The translations under genes and the position numbers were made by a program. Positions 8,477 through 14,994 of a stretch of 26,745 bases of DNA are shown piece by piece; positions within the stretch are counted from its first letter, which is position 1; each line of letters begins with the position of its first letter. This stretch comes from a virus. Below the pieces are notes generated by a model. The model made no database searches. It saw only the letters and a list, made by a program, of their open reading frames with translations, and had not been told where the DNA came from. The DNA is taken from positions 1 to 26,745 of the IMG/VR virus record IMGVR_UViG_3300009413_002711, one strand, 5' to 3'.

Positions 8477-10095
8477 ACGATTCCTAATTTTTTATCTTCT
8501 AAACGTTGTTCTGTTGACATTGGATTCTTAAACAAAGGTTCGTCATCAAAGAATCCTTGATTATTTTTATATAGTTTTCCTGTATTAGCTTCCCATTCCA
8601 AAACACCAGCAATACCATGTGGTCTATTCTTTTGTTCAACCTCCATAGTATAAGAGTCTGCCTGATCAATACTCATCAAAGCTAAGGCAGTAGCAAATAC
8701 AAGGTCGTCATGTTGACCAGAGGCTGCTTCAGGTTTGCCATTCTGGTTATATACAAAAGAATTAATTTCATATTTGATTCTTTGACACACAGGACTTAAC
8801 CACTTCTTATTAATATGTTCTTGTAATCTAGCTAACATCATTGGTCTTGTCTGTGGTGATGTATTAAATCCTAACTTCTCTACCCATTGGTTACCGATCT
8901 TATCATATTGTGTTCTCCTATAAAGGTGCTGATAGTTATCCATTTGGAATCTGTCTATGACTGACATACCAATGTTATTAGATTCTATACAGGCTAGGGC
9001 ATTATACCTCTTACCTAACAATAGACATGCTGAGGCAAACTCTGAAAGGGGTTCTTTCTTGTAATAAGTGGCAGCTACAAACATCTTTCGTCTATCAGTG
9101 ATGTCAACAACAACTGCAGCAGAATAGTCACCAGTTGGTGAACCACTTGCAGAGTCAACTCCCATGGCGTATGAACGATACTGTACAGGAGGAGAGTACT
9201 CTATTAGACCCGTTTGTTCTAGCTTAAGAGCCTCAGGGAAAGAACAATTAAAGAACTTGGTACCAGTTGTAATAAAGGCTAGGTTAGCAGAAGCAGGATA
9301 CTCTTGATGAAAGATGTTGATATCAGAACCACACCTAATGTCGATAGTCTTCCTAACCCACCCCATCTGTTTATTAGTGAGCTTATATTTGGCTTTGTAC
9401 TTACGTTCAAAGTCATTTAACCCTTTGTTAGGTAAGGGAGAGGAGGTATAGGTCTTATCCGTATACCATGGAATAAACAGTTTACCAAAACCATTATCTT
9501 CCATCCATAGCCTATAGCCTTCATTAAGTCCATTGGCTGTAGTTTCAATAATGATCTCTGAATTATCAGCAACAGTCTGGAAGATTGATGCGATTGTTTC
9601 TTTTAAATTATTATAGAAGCAAAGCTCTGATGCATGGATTGCATTAAACGTTGAACCTCTAAAGTGAGAAGATGTAGCTGAAGATACTTTCAAGCCACCA
9701 CCATGAAAGAACTTCAACTCATTAACGTTAGAAGTATCACACTTGAACTTAAGAAACTTAGGTAGGTATTGATGAAATCTATGGTAGATCTCAAAGATAT
9801 TCTTTGATGCCTGTTGAGTATGTGCCAGAACAGCACACTTAAAGTTGGGCGTAAAAAGTACTTTCCAAAAGAGGTGAGCAGCAATTGCAGTTGTCATACC
9901 CAACTGCCTTGCCTTCAAAGTATATATCCACGGATTTTTTTCTAAAGTTTGATAGAATTCTTTTTGTGCATAGTTTGGCTTGAAGGGAACAATATTGCCA
10001 CTCTTATCTAGAATCTTAAGATACTTGCAGAAGTAGGTAAAGTCTCCTTGACACTTCTTGACTTCTTCTAAAGCTTTCTTAGATTGCCTAGGCAC
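8473..10095 (-). CDS. terL: Terminase large subunit
   Basis: The motor that pumps DNA into the capsid and cuts it. The 540 residues show the ATPase domain with the Walker A variant KARQLGMTTA (61-70), a Walker B-like 'NAIHASELCF' (151-160, SE in place of DE as in related terminases) and the coupling motif 'ETTANG' (184-189). The RNase H-like nuclease domain shows its acidic residues in 'MGVDSASGSPTGDYS' (D314), 'ACIESNNIG' (E371) and 'QHDDLVFATAL' (D463/D464). The start is a GTG in the same reading frame as the preceding fiber gene, separated by its TAA stop and two codons. No better ATG is present near the conserved N-terminus. The stop overlaps the next gene as ATGA. Confidence 0.95.
   Translation of the reverse strand: MPRQSKKALEEVKKCQGDFTYFCKYLKILDKSGNIVPFKPNYAQKEFYQTLEKNPWIYTLKARQLGMTTAIAAHLFWKVLFTPNFKCAVLAHTQQASKNIFEIYHRFHQYLPKFLKFKCDTSNVNELKFFHGGGLKVSSATSSHFRGSTFNAIHASELCFYNNLKETIASIFQTVADNSEIIIETTANGLNEGYRLWMEDNGFGKLFIPWYTDKTYTSSPLPNKGLNDFERKYKAKYKLTNKQMGWVRKTIDIRCGSDINIFHQEYPASANLAFITTGTKFFNCSFPEALKLEQTGLIEYSPPVQYRSYAMGVDSASGSPTGDYSAAVVVDITDRRKMFVAATYYKKEPLSEFASACLLLGKRYNALACIESNNIGMSVIDRFQMDNYQHLYRRTQYDKIGNQWVEKLGFNTSPQTRPMMLARLQEHINKKWLSPVCQRIKYEINSFVYNQNGKPEAASGQHDDLVFATALALMSIDQADSYTMEVEQKNRPHGIAGVLEWEANTGKLYKNNQGFFDDEPLFKNPMSTEQRLEDKKLGIV
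9010..9024 (-). repeat. Inverted copy of the dispersed motif
   Basis: The minus strand reads CTATTGTTAGGTAAG, 15 bases identical to the plus-strand sequence at 18845-18859. It lies inside the large terminase gene in the opposite orientation to the other copies. Confidence 0.55.
9425..9438 (+). repeat. Copy 1 of dispersed motif TTGTTAGGTAAGGG
   Basis: Exact copy of a 14-bp motif found four times in the same orientation. This copy lies inside the large terminase gene, where the minus strand codes for Leu-Pro-Asn. It continues as AGAGG, shared with the copy at 18499. Confidence 0.7.
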
Positions 10096-10101
10096 ACTCT
10101 T

Positions 10102-11949
10102 TTAGCCCCACTGTGCTTGTTGGACGACTTCCCAGATAGTCTTGCTTCCATCAAAGTAGCCAACCACATCAACTGTCCAGTCTTTTGCTGAAGCACCGGT
10201 GGAACCAATTGTATCAAAAGTATAATTGCTGGTACTACCATTGATGGTATCAGATCCACCTGCGGCTCCCAATTGTAGCGCTACACCGGTAGAGAGAGAA
10301 CCCATTGCAGTACCCTGTTGAACGATAACCCTATATTTTAGATAGTTGGATGAGCTTGACCAAGTTGCATCCAAGGTGGGCAGAACGAACGCATAACTCT
10401 TGGCATCTGTATATGCAGCGCCAGGTTGCCACTTGAAAAGCCTAATTGCGTTTGCAGAAGTAGAAGGTGCTGTCAACTGTGCGTTGCTGTAATTGTTAGC
10501 ATCAACATAAGTCCAGTTATTAGTTACACCTGACCCATGGGTGGGTGCGGCTGTATTCTTGACGAACCTGTCTGGGTGTGTATGCGGACCCTTGCTCATG
10601 AGTGCAGCACTATTGATGACACCATTGGCAGCAGTGTTTGTAATCATCCCACCAGAAGGTGTGACTGTTAGCATCCCATTAGTATCAACACCTAGGGTGC
10701 AGTTATCAGTACCATCAAAAGAAAGCTTCAACTGTGTTGAAGCAGCATCAAGTATTTCAAGCTTAGTATCAGGGTCTGCAACACCAATGCCTACATCACC
10801 TGCGCTAAGTACTGTTAACCGGGCAGCTATTGTACCTGCCTCAGGTTTGGTGGATAAAGTAAATTTGCCCCCAGAATCATCACCAGCGTTGCTATCGGTA
10901 GTAACAGTTTCCATTTGCATCAATCCAATTACTTTAGAATCAGCATCGAAATTTGTAGCATCAGCATTATCATTATTAATAAAGTGTACTGCTCCCATGG
11001 GTTCACCATTGCCAGACTTAGAGCTACCTAACTCTAAAACTGAACGTTCAGCAGTACCATATACGGTTAATTTTTTTGATGTAGTGAGTGCACCATACAT
11101 CAGGTCACGATCACCACCTAGGGTAACATTACCGGCAGTACCATTCAGAATGGACATCTGTTTTGTCTGCGCAGCGTCCCCATCGGTAGTATAGAAGTCC
11201 ATGTTGGCGCCATTCTCACTTGCTGACCAAGTAGCGTCAGCAACTGATTCGATTCTTGCACCAACCGTAATACTACCTCCAGCATCCTCAGCACCACCAA
11301 ACTCAACTACACCTAGTCTGTGACTAGCAGCCATTACAGCGCCATCATTGGCGCTAAGCCGCAAATTTCCACCTTGAGTGGCACTAGTGGCTGTAGTGTC
11401 TTGTACTTCTAGTTGGACCCCGGGGGATGCCGTGCCAACACCAATCTTACCTACGTTAGCAACTTCAGTAACAACCATTCCAGCTTTACCTGAGGTACCA
11501 GCCCCAAGGTGGATCTTGTTGTTGTTATCATCTGCTCTGAGAACCAAGTCTCCTTGCGCAGTATCAGTAAAGTACGTATCAGCAGCCCCTGGAACAGCAA
11601 CAGTCGCTTTGTTCGCATTAGTGCCTAAAGATACCTTAGCATTCGATGTGGCGCCACCGGAGCGCACAGTGATTGCGGCATCTCCAGCCCTAGTTGCCTC
11701 TAGTTCACCGCCAATCTCAACCTTTGTGTATGCAGCTTCAGTTGCTATAGTTGGGGCAGAAGAAGCGTCCCAACCATCGGCTGTAATAGCAGAGGCGGCA
11801 GTATAGTCAAATGTGTCACCAGTAGTGGGGTCAGAGGTTACGACAACAAGCTTTCCAGCATCTGCGGACTCAACACCAGCAAATTTCTGTGTTGGCACGT
11901 CAGCAGTCGATGTTGCAGTCGACGTAATCTGTGGCATAATTTTAGCCAT
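10102..11949 (-). CDS. Tail fiber-like / host-recognition protein
   Basis: This 615-residue protein is rich in Ala, Gly, Thr and Asp and nearly free of Cys. It carries at least two copies of the module common in phage fibers and trimeric beta-structured adhesins: an LGxVxF-type strand, a long polar stretch, 'FYTT' or 'FTLST', then a GIG repeat. The GIG copies are IGVGTASPGVQLEVQD (169-184) and VGIGVADPDTKLEILD (386-401). The last 150 residues ('FKWQPGAAYTDAKSYAFVLP' onward) look like a separate globular tip. It abuts the upstream charged protein (TAA directly followed by ATG) and lies upstream of the terminase, an uncommon location for a fiber, so a decoration or other surface role is possible. 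Confidence 0.7.
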   Translation of the reverse strand: MAKIMPQITSTATSTADVPTQKFAGVESADAGKLVVVTSDPTTGDTFDYTAASAITADGWDASSAPTIATEAAYTKVEIGGELEATRAGDAAITVRSGGATSNAKVSLGTNANKATVAVPGAADTYFTDTAQGDLVLRADDNNNKIHLGAGTSGKAGMVVTEVANVGKIGVGTASPGVQLEVQDTTATSATQGGNLRLSANDGAVMAASHRLGVVEFGGAEDAGGSITVGARIESVADATWSASENGANMDFYTTDGDAAQTKQMSILNGTAGNVTLGGDRDLMYGALTTSKKLTVYGTAERSVLELGSSKSGNGEPMGAVHFINNDNADATNFDADSKVIGLMQMETVTTDSNAGDDSGGKFTLSTKPEAGTIAARLTVLSAGDVGIGVADPDTKLEILDAASTQLKLSFDGTDNCTLGVDTNGMLTVTPSGGMITNTAANGVINSAALMSKGPHTHPDRFVKNTAAPTHGSGVTNNWTYVDANNYSNAQLTAPSTSANAIRLFKWQPGAAYTDAKSYAFVLPTLDATWSSSSNYLKYRVIVQQGTAMGSLSTGVALQLGAAGGSDTINGSTSNYTFDTIGSTGASAKDWTVDVVGYFDGSKTIWEVVQQAQWG

Positions 11950-12276
11950 TTAGTCTTCCTCCTCTTCTTCTTCAACTTCGACTTTTTCTTTCTTCTTTAG
12001 CCATGGAGGACGATCATCTACGTCGTCACCTTTCTTTTCCTTAGGTGACTTCTCTGCAGAAGGTTCCTTAGCTTCCTCTTCCTCTTCGACCTCAACCTTC
12101 TCTTTAGCCTTTTTCTTAGGCTTAAGTTCATCAGGTAAGTCTTTTAGGATAGTAATGGTGATCATCTCAGCGTCTTTAAGCAGACTACCGGGATCCTTAC
12201 CCATTGTTTCTAAAATGGCTTGTGCAGCCTTACGTGTTAATTCTTCTTGTTTCTTGTCTGGTTCTTCTTCTTTCAT
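11950..12276 (-). CDS. Highly charged Glu/Lys-rich protein
   Basis: This 108-residue protein is the first gene of the structural block. Its N-terminal half contains a probable helix ('RKAAQAILETMGKDPGSLLK' and 'MITITILKDLPDEL'). Its C-terminal half is low-complexity Lys/Glu, with the string EKVEVEEEEE present twice (about residues 60-70 and 97-107), separated by a proline and aspartate stretch. A GGGGT ribosome binding site lies 8 nt before the ATG. I recognise no family. The location could fit a packaging or assembly accessory protein, but that is only context. Confidence 0.7.
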   Translation of the reverse strand: MKEEEPDKKQEELTRKAAQAILETMGKDPGSLLKDAEMITITILKDLPDELKPKKKAKEKVEVEEEEEAKEPSAEKSPKEKKGDDVDDRPPWLKKKEKVEVEEEEEED

Positions 12277-12530
12277 TTGTATATACCCCTAGCTAGTGAG
12301 TTCTATTTAAATATCAGTTTTTGGTAGAAGTTCAATTAGAGCGAAGCTCTGTCAGCTTTTCTATTATGGAGGTGGAAATAGCCAGAGAAATAATTCGTAG
12401 CCCATAATCCTATTTCCCCCCTTTGTAAATACCTTTTTTATATATATATGCCTTTTTCTGGGGGGTCATATATATGTTATTTTACGTTGCCATACATATA
12501 GCGTAGCGTAGTGCATATGCCATACGAGAA
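12277..12530 (-). promoter_or_regulatory. Leader and probable promoter region of the structural block
   Basis: About 250 nt without a long gene separate the early terminator from the first structural gene. On the minus strand the upstream part has TATGGCA twice flanking a tandem CTACGCTACG (12490-12526), then AT-rich segments (12424-12475) with TATATATATAAAAAAGG but no matching -35 box. Next comes a short ORF (12364-12405) and a small hairpin AGAGC-TTC-GCTCT (12338-12350). A late promoter is expected here by position, and the lack of a -35 suggests an activator or another polymerase. The exact promoter is not identified. Confidence 0.45.
12364..12405 (-). CDS. Possible 13-residue leader peptide ending in Pro-Pro-Pro
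   Basis: The minus strand reads ATG and codes MGYELFLWLFPPP followed by TAA. It has an AGGA close to the ATG and a G-run further upstream. Consecutive prolines before a stop are a known ribosome-stalling context, so it could be a regulatory leader peptide for the structural block. The proline codons also form CCACCTCC, the same as the anti-Shine-Dalgarno sequence, so the segment could mask a ribosome binding site. Such a short ORF may also be chance. Confidence 0.25.
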   Translation of the reverse strand: MGYELFLWLFPPP

Positions 12531-12560
12531 AAGGCGCCAAGCATTTAAGCCTGACGCCTT
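12531..12560 (-). terminator. Terminator ending the early/middle block
   Basis: On the minus strand AAGGCG pairs with CGCCTT, with an inner AGGC/GCTT stem and a TTAAAT loop, followed by a short T-run. The plus strand also has a T-rich stretch after the hairpin, so it may act in both directions. It lies between the 89-residue gene and the structural leader. Confidence 0.7.
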
Positions 12561-12635
12561 CTATTTCTTTTCCTATGGTCTACTATGGGGATAGGGGGTA
12601 GGGTACCTTACAGAGCCACTGAAGCCCCTCTATGT

Positions 12636-12905
12636 CTATTCTTTATCTCCCTCTTCCCCTGTACCCAATACACCCAACAACTCCTCCTCATAACTACCCA
12701 TATCTTCATTGCGGATTATATCGGATAGTAGTTTCAGCGCTGATAACTTACACTGCGATTTAGCAGCGAACTTACTGTTGGGATCATCGTGGGGAACTTC
12801 GACAATAAACTGTAACACTAATTCTTTTAAGTCACTGTTGTTTATGTCTGCTGTTGGCAGATGTTTAATTAACTCAAACAAGTTCTTTTTATCTTTGCTA
12901 TTCAT
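12636..12905 (-). CDS. Hypothetical protein, 89 residues
   Basis: Last gene of the early/middle block, starting at an ATG 8 nt after GAGGGA. The sequence is helical and acidic at the end (SYEEELLGVLGTGEEGDKE). The middle 'DPNSKFAAKSQCKLSALKLL' followed by 'SDIIRNED' has the look of the helix that closes small terminase-like and similar phage DNA-binding proteins ('K..ALKLL'), so it is a second, weak candidate for a small terminase. I do not recognise it firmly. It is preceded by a possible structured leader (12938-12995) and followed by a terminator. Confidence 0.65.
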   Translation of the reverse strand: MNSKDKKNLFELIKHLPTADINNSDLKELVLQFIVEVPHDDPNSKFAAKSQCKLSALKLLSDIIRNEDMGSYEEELLGVLGTGEEGDKE

Positions 12906-12937
12906 CTATTGTCCCTCAATCAATATTACGCAGTAAG

Positions 12938-12995
12938 CATTGTTGCCGTCCTACAAAGGGTAGCGCAAAGTTGTCTACGATACGTAGAAACAATG
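12938..12995 (-). promoter_or_regulatory. Possible structured RNA leader with nested hairpins
   Basis: On the minus strand CATTGTT (start) pairs with AACAATG (end). Inside lie the perfect hairpin TCTACG-TAT-CGTAGA (12974-12988) and CTAC-CCTTT-GTAG (12951-12963), giving a three-way-junction layout. The element ends about 32 nt before the start of the 89-residue gene. It could be a cis-regulatory leader, or the inner palindrome could be a DNA operator. Confidence 0.35.
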
Positions 12996-13008
12996 ATTTA
13001 CTATCAAC

Positions 13009-13062
13009 TTATATATCACTCTCCCATTCAAGTTCAATTCCAATATCCTGTAACTCCCTCAT
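13009..13062 (-). CDS. Possible 17-residue peptide coupled to the upstream gene
   Basis: The ATG overlaps the upstream TGA stop as ATGA and codes MRELQDIGIELEWESDI. There is no separate ribosome binding site, so it would rely on re-initiation. The overlap matches the habit of neighbouring genes, but the length makes this weak. Confidence 0.25.
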   Translation of the reverse strand: MRELQDIGIELEWESDI

Positions 13063-13280
13063 CTTATTAAGTCTTTCTTATACTGAACCATTAAATCTTC
13101 TAACTCTTCTTTACTAATACAAAGGTCTGTTACTTCTTCAAGGTCTTTTATCTTTTGTTCTATTTCTTCTTGAAGGTTCTTACATCTTTGCTCCGCTCTC
13201 TTTATGTCATCTTCATAACAGGACTGGATAATTAACATCATTACCATCAGAGCAATCTTCACTTCCACCACCAGAACCAA
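13059..13280 (-). CDS. Membrane-anchored coiled-coil protein, possible spanin-like lipoprotein
   Basis: With the TTG start the product has 73 residues: a hydrophobic segment (VKIALMVMMLIIQSC), a Cys at position 21 in a lipobox-like IQSC, and then a long charged coiled coil (DDIKRAEQRCKNLQEEIEQK onward). An ATG 11 codons in would leave too short a signal. Single-anchor coiled coils occur among phage spanins and other membrane tethers, but no partner gene is evident and the charged residues before the hydrophobic run are atypical of a signal peptide. It lies within a string of small overlapping genes. Confidence 0.45.
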   Translation of the reverse strand: MVLVVEVKIALMVMMLIIQSCYEDDIKRAEQRCKNLQEEIEQKIKDLEEVTDLCISKEELEDLMVQYKKDLIR

Positions 13281-13291
13281 TTGTCTTTCAT
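13259..13291 (-). CDS. Possible 10-residue Trp-rich peptide
   Basis: ATG overlaps the upstream stop (ATGA) and codes MKDNWFWWWK. Four Trp in ten residues could make it a sensor leader for Trp supply, but such a short frame could equally be accidental. Confidence 0.15.
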   Translation of the reverse strand: MKDNWFWWWK

Positions 13292-13635
13292 ACTCTACTC
13301 ATTCCGTTATTAGCAGCAACCTTATCAACCCAATAGATTTCTTTCTTACCGATTGGCTGAACTGCTAAAACATAATCGTTGACACAACCACAACTATGAT
13401 AAGCGTTGATGTGGTATTGATTGGCAACCTTCATCTTCACTACTAACGCTATCTTATTCTTACAGTAAGGAAACATATTATTAAGAAGTTTATCATAGAT
13501 GTTGGGGCAGCCTCCTTTATTTGGACTTATGTTTCCTCTACTACAACAGTTCATAAACTCTTTCTTCGTCCAATCTATTCTTACCAAATCTCCTGTCTTA
13601 ATATCATCTTCATCTAACCAATGTCCGTCAATCAT
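13288..13635 (-). CDS. Hypothetical Cys-rich protein, 115 residues
   Basis: Starts at an ATG preceded by AAGGAG. It begins 'MIDGHWLDEDDIKTGDLVRI', an SH3-like opening, and contains Cys clusters 'NCCSRGN', 'GGCPNIYDK', 'FPYCKNK' and 'YHSCGCVNDY' that could bind a metal. The closing 'VLAVQPIGKKEIYWVDKV' is beta-rich. I do not recognise the family. It sits in the cluster of small cytosolic early proteins, where phages usually keep host-interaction genes. Its stop overlaps the next short ORF as ATGA. Confidence 0.65.
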   Translation of the reverse strand: MIDGHWLDEDDIKTGDLVRIDWTKKEFMNCCSRGNISPNKGGCPNIYDKLLNNMFPYCKNKIALVVKMKVANQYHINAYHSCGCVNDYVLAVQPIGKKEIYWVDKVAANNGMSRV

Positions 13636-13677
13636 TATTCATCGTCTCCTTATTGACATTCTTTATTCTTATTACCC

Positions 13678-13821
13678 TCAATCATAATCTGTTCTATGTT
13701 CTATGGGTTTCTCTTTCCTTTTCATTCCCTCACATATTATATGACTACACCACAAAGAGTAGAGGATTGCTCCTACCACAGTGAGTAGTTTAATCAAGGC
13801 TACCTCTCTTACAGTAGTCAT
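13678..13821 (-). CDS. Small membrane protein, 47 residues
   Basis: I choose the ATG inside the previous gene (MTTVREVALIKLLTVVGAIL...) over an upstream GTG, since the longer version adds only residues coded in the overlap with the 59-residue gene. One hydrophobic span at about residues 7-26 is followed by a basic tail (EGMKRKEKPIEHRTDYD). The ribosome binding site is weak. The function is unknown; small early membrane proteins of phages often act on host envelope functions. Confidence 0.4.
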   Translation of the reverse strand: MTTVREVALIKLLTVVGAILYSLWCSHIICEGMKRKEKPIEHRTDYD

Positions 13822-13969
13822 CCCACTCTTCATCCTCATTAGCATACCATACTGAACGAAGGAATTCACTATCTCTTATTGGTTCAACAAACTCTTTCTC
13901 CTTCTTAAAGTAAGGATTGTTTTCATTTAGTTCTCTCTGTTCTTCTTCTGTTAGAAATGGAATATTCAT
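13790..13969 (-). CDS. Hypothetical acidic protein, 59 residues
   Basis: A clear small gene: GAGGAG lies 8 nt before the ATG, and the ATG shares one base with the upstream stop (TAATG). The product is very acidic (MNIPFLTEEEQRELNENNPY and later 'ANEDEEWDDYCKRG'). I do not recognise a family. Its end overlaps the small membrane protein in another frame. It belongs to the run of coupled genes from 14874 to 13790. Confidence 0.65.
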   Translation of the reverse strand: MNIPFLTEEEQRELNENNPYFKKEKEFVEPIRDSEFLRSVWYANEDEEWDDYCKRGSLD

Positions 13970-14130
13970 TATTCTTTCTCCTCAACGATTGGAAGAGTCG
14001 CCAATGTAAATGGTTCTGAAAGAGCGACAACATCAACCCACCATTCTGGTGCGGTAGTTCCCCAATCGTAATGAGGATTACCAATCCTCTCTCCATCCTC
14101 AGTGAGGTATTGTTCCTTAATATCTTTCAT
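13969..14130 (-). CDS. Hypothetical protein, 53 residues
   Basis: The ATG and stop both lie in TAATG overlaps. The ribosome binding site AAGGAG is formed by the last codons of the upstream zinc-ribbon gene. The product (MKDIKEQYLTEDGERIGNPH, then 'WGTTAPEWWVDVVALSEP') is acidic with two adjacent Trp. It is not recognised. Confidence 0.65.
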   Translation of the reverse strand: MKDIKEQYLTEDGERIGNPHYDWGTTAPEWWVDVVALSEPFTLATLPIVEEKE

Positions 14131-14354
14131 TACACCATCTCCTTATGATTGTTCCAATCTGAATAATCTATTACTGCACCCTCATTAGGATGCACCCATC
14201 CCTTCACCTCCTTCAATCCCCAAAAACCATATTGTTTATCCTTCCCACAATCATTACAATCTGAACGAACTATAACATAGCGGTCTGCCCTTTTACGTTC
14301 CCTCAATTCTTTGACTTGCTTTTTGATTTTGTTACACCCTTTGCATACTGACAT
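14130..14354 (-). CDS. Small zinc-ribbon protein A, 74 residues
   Basis: Two CxxC knuckles (C4/C7 and C33/C36, 'CKGC' and 'CNDC') separated by a basic segment (KELRERKRADRYVIVR) form a probable zinc ribbon. After the second knuckle comes KGWVHPNE (51-58), a motif shared with the neighbouring 50-residue protein (KGWYNPNE). This suggests the two are relatives. The likely role is binding nucleic acid or a host protein; no catalytic residues are seen. Start and stop lie in TAATG overlaps. Confidence 0.7.
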   Translation of the reverse strand: MSVCKGCNKIKKQVKELRERKRADRYVIVRSDCNDCGKDKQYGFWGLKEVKGWVHPNEGAVIDYSDWNNHKEMV

Positions 14355-14506
14355 TACTCTTCCTCCACTTCATCAAGGTATACGTCTTCTTCCTTACAAT
14401 CTTCACACCAAGATGAATCCCAATCTGTTGCTTCATAGCGTTCGTTAGGATTATACCATCCCTTCACAATAACATCCTCACCCTTACATTCACTACACAC
14501 AAACAT
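14354..14506 (-). CDS. Small zinc-ribbon protein B, 50 residues
   Basis: C4/C7 (CSEC) and C34/C37 (CEDC) flank the motif KGWYNPNE (15-22) and 'ATDWDSSW'. The tail is acidic. The gene is shorter than usual annotation limits but has TAATG overlaps at both ends and two complete CxxC pairs, which supports it strongly. A related layout is seen in the genes at 14130 and 14991. The function is unknown beyond likely zinc binding. Confidence 0.7.
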   Translation of the reverse strand: MFVCSECKGEDVIVKGWYNPNERYEATDWDSSWCEDCKEEDVYLDEVEEE

Positions 14507-14874
14507 TACGCCACCTCCTTATGGAACTTCTCATCAATGTGGAATGGAGCACTGACTGAACCATTGTCTACAACGTTGTAGATTTCCAGTTGCTGAACCT
14601 TAATGTTCCTACCAACCTTCGTATCATCACCACAGTCCCACCACAAATCATCACCATTACCCGGCATCGTTTGCTTATAGTTCCGGAAACATTCCGCTCT
14701 CTTTTCAGCATCTTCCTTATTGGTAAAGTATTCTTGCTTCAACAACTCACCCTCATACTTATTCCAAATGTAGTAGAACACTTCCCATACAGGAACCTTC
14801 ACCATCTCTACACTCTTTCGGTAACCCTTATCGGCACCTTCTTCTCTAAAACTAACTTGAAATTGATTAGACAT
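14506..14874 (-). CDS. Hypothetical protein, 122 residues
   Basis: First gene behind the promoter at 14912-14940, with AAGGAG 7 nt before its ATG. The product opens with MSNQFQVSFREEGADKGYRK and contains 'YFTNKEDAEKRAECFRNYK', a helix seen in small phage proteins, and 'DDLWWDCGDD'. The C-terminal part is beta-rich. I recognise no family. It leads a five-gene chain joined by TAATG overlaps. Confidence 0.65.
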   Translation of the reverse strand: MSNQFQVSFREEGADKGYRKSVEMVKVPVWEVFYYIWNKYEGELLKQEYFTNKEDAEKRAECFRNYKQTMPGNGDDLWWDCGDDTKVGRNIKVQQLEIYNVVDNGSVSAPFHIDEKFHKEVA

Positions 14875-14911
14875 TTTGTTTCTCCTTGTTGTGTCTCTAA
14901 CTTCTAATACT

Positions 14912-14940
14912 ATTATAACATAAACTGTTATGGTTGTATA
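14912..14940 (-). promoter_or_regulatory. Promoter P1 with internal palindrome
   Basis: On the minus strand TATACA, 17-nt spacer, TGTTATAAT (extended -10). TAAC-N7-GTTA (14916-14930) overlaps the -10 and spacer. The surrounding ~60 bp is a near-copy of the promoter at 15304-15332. It drives the gene ending at 14874. Confidence 0.75.
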
Positions 14941-14943
14941 CCT

Positions 14944-14994
14944 TTATTTTACTTCTGCCTCAATTAATTCTGAACGATGATAGGTTACGTTCAT
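14944..14994 (-). CDS. Possible 16-residue peptide
   Basis: ATG overlaps the stop of the 92-residue zinc-ribbon gene (ATGA) and codes MNVTYHRSELIEAEVK, ending just before promoter P1. It is supported only by the overlap. Confidence 0.2.
   Translation of the reverse strand: MNVTYHRSELIEAEVK

Noticed and set aside
10541-11194. A 217-codon plus-strand open frame
   Set aside because: It is antisense to the fiber gene, whose composition (few stops on the opposite strand) explains it. It has no ribosome binding site or family pattern.
12590-12605. G-rich run that might form a G-quadruplex
   Set aside because: Only three G-tracts are present; a canonical quadruplex needs four.
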